Origin: JAAZGD01 sp964383845
Lineage (GTDB): Bacteria > Bacillota > Clostridia > Peptostreptococcales > Anaerovoracaceae
Direction of reading: 5' to 3'
NCBI GenBank assembly: GCA_964383845.1
Contig: CAYLIF010000027.1
Coordinates: 1-18,693, forward strand
Length of the DNA stretch: 18,693 nt
This document shows, piece after piece, positions 17,096 to 18,693 of the stretch. The position numbers were made by a program, and so were the translations under genes. A model generated the notes under the pieces. It was not told the origin of the DNA. It did no database searches and worked only from the letters and a program-made list of their open reading frames with translations. Numbering within the stretch: position 1 is the stretch's first letter; each line of letters begins with the position of its first letter.

Positions 17096-18261
17096 CTATA
17101 TAAATGGAGAAGGGATAAGCATCATAGTATCATTTAGCCTTTCATACACTCCAATATAGTCGAACTCCGGCAAAAGTTCCCCCGATTTAGCACCATCAAC
17201 CCAATAACGTGTCGATAAAACATCTGATGTGTAGATTACTTTATCACCAATAATAAACACTACAACTCTTGAACGGTCTTCCGGAAAGATTCTAAGCGTC
17301 TCTATTCCAGAATAGCTGTAAACCTTATCATATATGTAAGGATCGTTATCTGTAATCCAGTATTGCTTAACACCTAAAAGCATGTAATCATTTACATGGT
17401 TTGGTATAAGATTCTCGATGGGCATTAGTTTTTTATTTGCCGGGGGTTCTNNNNNNNNNNNNNNNNNNNNNNNNNNNNNNNNNNNNNNNNNNNNNNNNNN
17501 NNNNNNNNNNNNNNNNNNNNNNNNNNNNNNNNNNNNNNNNNNNNNNNNNNATGGTTTGGTATAAGATTCTCGATGGGCATTAGTTTTTTATTTGCCGGGG
17601 GTTCTGGTACTGGGAAGAGTTGCTTCCTTTTCGTTTCCATAAAACGACTTATTACAGCTGCCGCTTCGCCTCGGTTTAATGTTGCCTCAGGCCTAAATGT
17701 TCCATCAGGATAGCCTGTTAGAATCCCTGCATCGTATATCTTTACAAGGTGATACTCCTCGGGATTCCTGTAATCAACATCTTCAATTCTATCAAGGATT
17801 TCCTTATGTTTTTTTATATCCCACTCACCTAACATCTGGCTTAGTATGAGGGCCATGTCTCCTCGAGGGATAGGATATGAAAGCTTATTCAACCCTACTC
17901 TATCCTTGCTATAATAACCCTTAGTTAAACCTTCCTCATAATATGGAGATGCCCAGTGATCCTTGTGGTCATTGCTAATAGAATTTGCCGGATCCTTCTT
18001 TCCCAAAGAAAGCACTGCCATCTTAAGAAATTCACCATAAGTGACTTCTTTTAACGGTTTAAATGACCCATCTGGATATCCTTTCAGCAAACCACTTTCT
18101 GAAAGCTTAGAGATATTCTCATAGGCCCAATGATTAGTAGCCACATCCTTATATACTGTAGCTCCGTATACTGTTATCGGTCCCATTGTTCCTAGGCACA
18201 TTGGAGCAGAAACCACAAAACATATAATCAGGATCCTTAACGTCCAACCTTTAATTCTCAT
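17096..18261 (-). CDS. SLH-domain surface protein, about 336 residues, interrupted by an assembly gap
   Basis: Read from ATG 18261, the frame runs to the N gap, and a matching frame resumes beyond it to TAG 17098-17096. Removing the 100 Ns and one copy of the 55-base duplicated flank leaves 337 codons in a single frame, so I annotate one gene. Signal peptide about 1-34 (ICFVVSAPMCLG ... YGA). SLH modules at about 38-80 (LLKGYPDGSFKPLKEVTYGE), 98-145 (GLTKGYYSKDRVGLNKLSYPIPRGD, degenerate) and 158-208 (ILTGYPDGTFRPEATLNRGE). A Pro-rich linker (FPVPEPPANKK) leads to a 110-residue C-terminal domain of unknown fold. GGGAGGTGG lies just upstream of the start. It is the first gene of an operon with the giant secreted protein and a candidate wall anchor for it. 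Confidence 0.88.
17396..17605. repeat. Exact 55-base duplication flanking the scaffold gap
   Basis: The bases at 17396-17450, just before the N run, are repeated exactly at 17551-17605, just after it. The repeat encodes part of the linker and the sequence MPIENLIPNH. It is best read as an unmerged contig overlap, not a biological repeat. Confidence 0.92.
17451..17550. other. 100-N scaffold gap
   Basis: Exactly 100 Ns, the usual placeholder for a gap of unknown size. The identical flanks indicate that its true length is negative (-55). Confidence 0.97.
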
Positions 18262-18290
18262 AAGCCACCTCCCATAATTTGGTAATTTAC

Positions 18291-18323
18291 ATTATACTAC
18301 CATTATTTACCATTTATTGTCAA
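18291..18323 (-). promoter_or_regulatory. Candidate promoter/operator of the SLH plus giant-protein operon
   Basis: On the minus strand a perfect TTGACA (18323-18318) and a perfect TATAAT (18296-18291) are separated by 21 bases, too long for an ordinary sigma-A promoter. The spacer holds two direct copies of AATGGTA (plus-strand TACCATT at 18298-18304 and 18308-18314), 10 bases or one helical turn apart. This could be an activator site that adjusts the promoter. Confidence 0.45.
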
Positions 18324-18343
18324 GGTGTTTGTGCCAACAAAAA

Positions 18344-18366
18344 AGATACATCTATTTGATGTATCT
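18344..18366 (-). terminator. Rho-independent terminator of the sigma-54 regulator gene
   Basis: A perfect 9-bp stem, AGATACATC (18344-18352) with GATGTATCT (18358-18366), has a 5-base loop. On the minus strand it is followed by TTTTTTG. It lies about 100 bases downstream of the regulator stop codon. Confidence 0.75.
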
Positions 18367-18395
18367 CTTAACTATCTTATGGGAGGTGAGGCTTT

Positions 18396-18464
18396 ATGAA
18401 GGATACTATAAAGGACGTGATTTATAAAGTTTTTGAGTTACATGTGAAAAACTTTATGGTTTAA
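18396..18464 (+). CDS. Possible 22-residue small protein
   Basis: ATG 18396 to TAA 18462-18464 encodes a 22-residue peptide beginning MKDTIKDVIYKVFELH. A strong GGAGGTG (18382-18388) lies 7 bases before the start, better than chance would usually give. The peptide is amphipathic with no clear membrane segment. It ends 3 bases from the stop of the convergent regulator gene, and an 11-bp perfect inverted repeat lies inside it. I found no convincing promoter. It may be a genuine small gene, a remnant, or coincidence. Confidence 0.3.
   Translation: MKDTIKDVIYKVFELHVKNFMV
18424..18457. repeat. Perfect 11-bp inverted repeat
   Basis: ATAAAGTTTTT (18424-18434) pairs with AAAAACTTTAT (18447-18457) around a 12-base loop containing ACATGT. 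There is no T run after it on either strand, so it is not a standard terminator. It sits within the small ORF and in the 3' untranslated region of the convergent regulator. Confidence 0.6.
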
Positions 18465-18467
18465 CAA

Positions 18468-18693
18468 CTAAAATATATGCTCTTTGATTTTTCTGGATGC
18501 GGTTGGTTGGCTGATACCCAGTTCCTGGGCCACTCCAATAGTTGTTTTATGTTTTGCATATGCTTTTTCTATTTGTTGTTTTTCACAGAGTTTTAAAGCA
18601 TCAAATAAGGTTCCACCTTCTGATGTGGTTTCTTTTTCCCCTGAATTAACTATGTGGGCTGGCAATAGCTCCACCCCGATTTCTTGGGGCTCA
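18468..18693 (-). CDS. Sigma-54-dependent transcriptional regulator, C-terminal fragment (window edge)
   Basis: The frame is open from the window edge and ends at TAG 18470-18468, giving 74 visible residues. I extend it past the internal GTG at 18674 because the upstream residues (EPQEIGVELLPAHI) match the end of an AAA+ sigma-54 activation domain, where a '...I...LP..I' segment precedes the DNA-binding part. A linker (NSGEKETTSEGG) follows, then a helix-turn-helix of the TyrR-like type (CEKQQIEKAYAKHKT, TIGVAQELGISQPTASRKIKEH). Such proteins bind upstream of -24/-12 promoters and drive open-complex formation by sigma-54 RNA polymerase. The ligand-sensing domain and the regulated genes lie beyond the window. 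A terminator follows about 100 bases downstream. Confidence 0.85.
   Translation of the reverse strand, partial: EPQEIGVELLPAHIVNSGEKETTSEGGTLFDALKLCEKQQIEKAYAKHKTTIGVAQELGISQPTASRKIKEHIF

Noticed and set aside
17396..17605. A biological 55-base direct repeat or a small insertion
   Set aside because: Identical ends exactly abut a 100-N placeholder, and collapsing them restores a single reading frame, so an assembly artefact is simpler.

Overview
The window looks like a low-GC Bacillota chromosome segment, most likely from Clostridia. The evidence is AT-rich DNA, strong GGAGG-type ribosome binding sites, several S-layer homology (SLH) surface proteins, an OmpR-type two-component system and the end of a sigma-54 activator of the TyrR-like kind common in anaerobic clostridia. 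I cannot name the genus. There is one 100-N scaffold gap, so this is a draft assembly.

Layout. Positions 1-2.5 kb, minus strand: a response regulator, its overlapping sensor histidine kinase and, downstream, a small secreted DUF2680-like protein cut by the window edge. Positions 2.5-6.3 kb, plus strand: two closely related MFS transporters on either side of a tyrosine recombinase. Both transporters are preceded by almost the same promoter element. A strong hairpin at 6.33-6.38 kb can terminate transcription from both sides.

Positions 6.4-18.3 kb form a cell-surface locus. A minus-strand pair encodes two related SLH proteins. A divergent 872-residue SLH protein with a beta-rich body and Ig-like domains is broken by a single -1 frame change at a TTTAAAA slippery sequence. 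A minus-strand operon then encodes a 336-residue SLH protein and, 7 bases later, a secreted 1812-residue multidomain protein with no visible wall anchor of its own. The 336-residue gene is interrupted only by the N gap. That gap is flanked by an exact 55-base duplication and is almost certainly an unmerged contig overlap.

Positions 18.3-18.7 kb: a minus-strand terminator, a possible 22-codon plus-strand ORF with a strong ribosome binding site and an 11-bp perfect inverted repeat, then the C-terminal end of a sigma-54-dependent regulator.

How it fits together: SLH modules bind secondary wall polymers and hold proteins on the cell surface, so the right two thirds of the window builds the cell envelope surface. 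The most interesting proposal is that the short SLH protein and the giant secreted protein form an anchor-plus-effector pair. I see no CRISPR array, rRNA, tRNA or complete insertion sequence.
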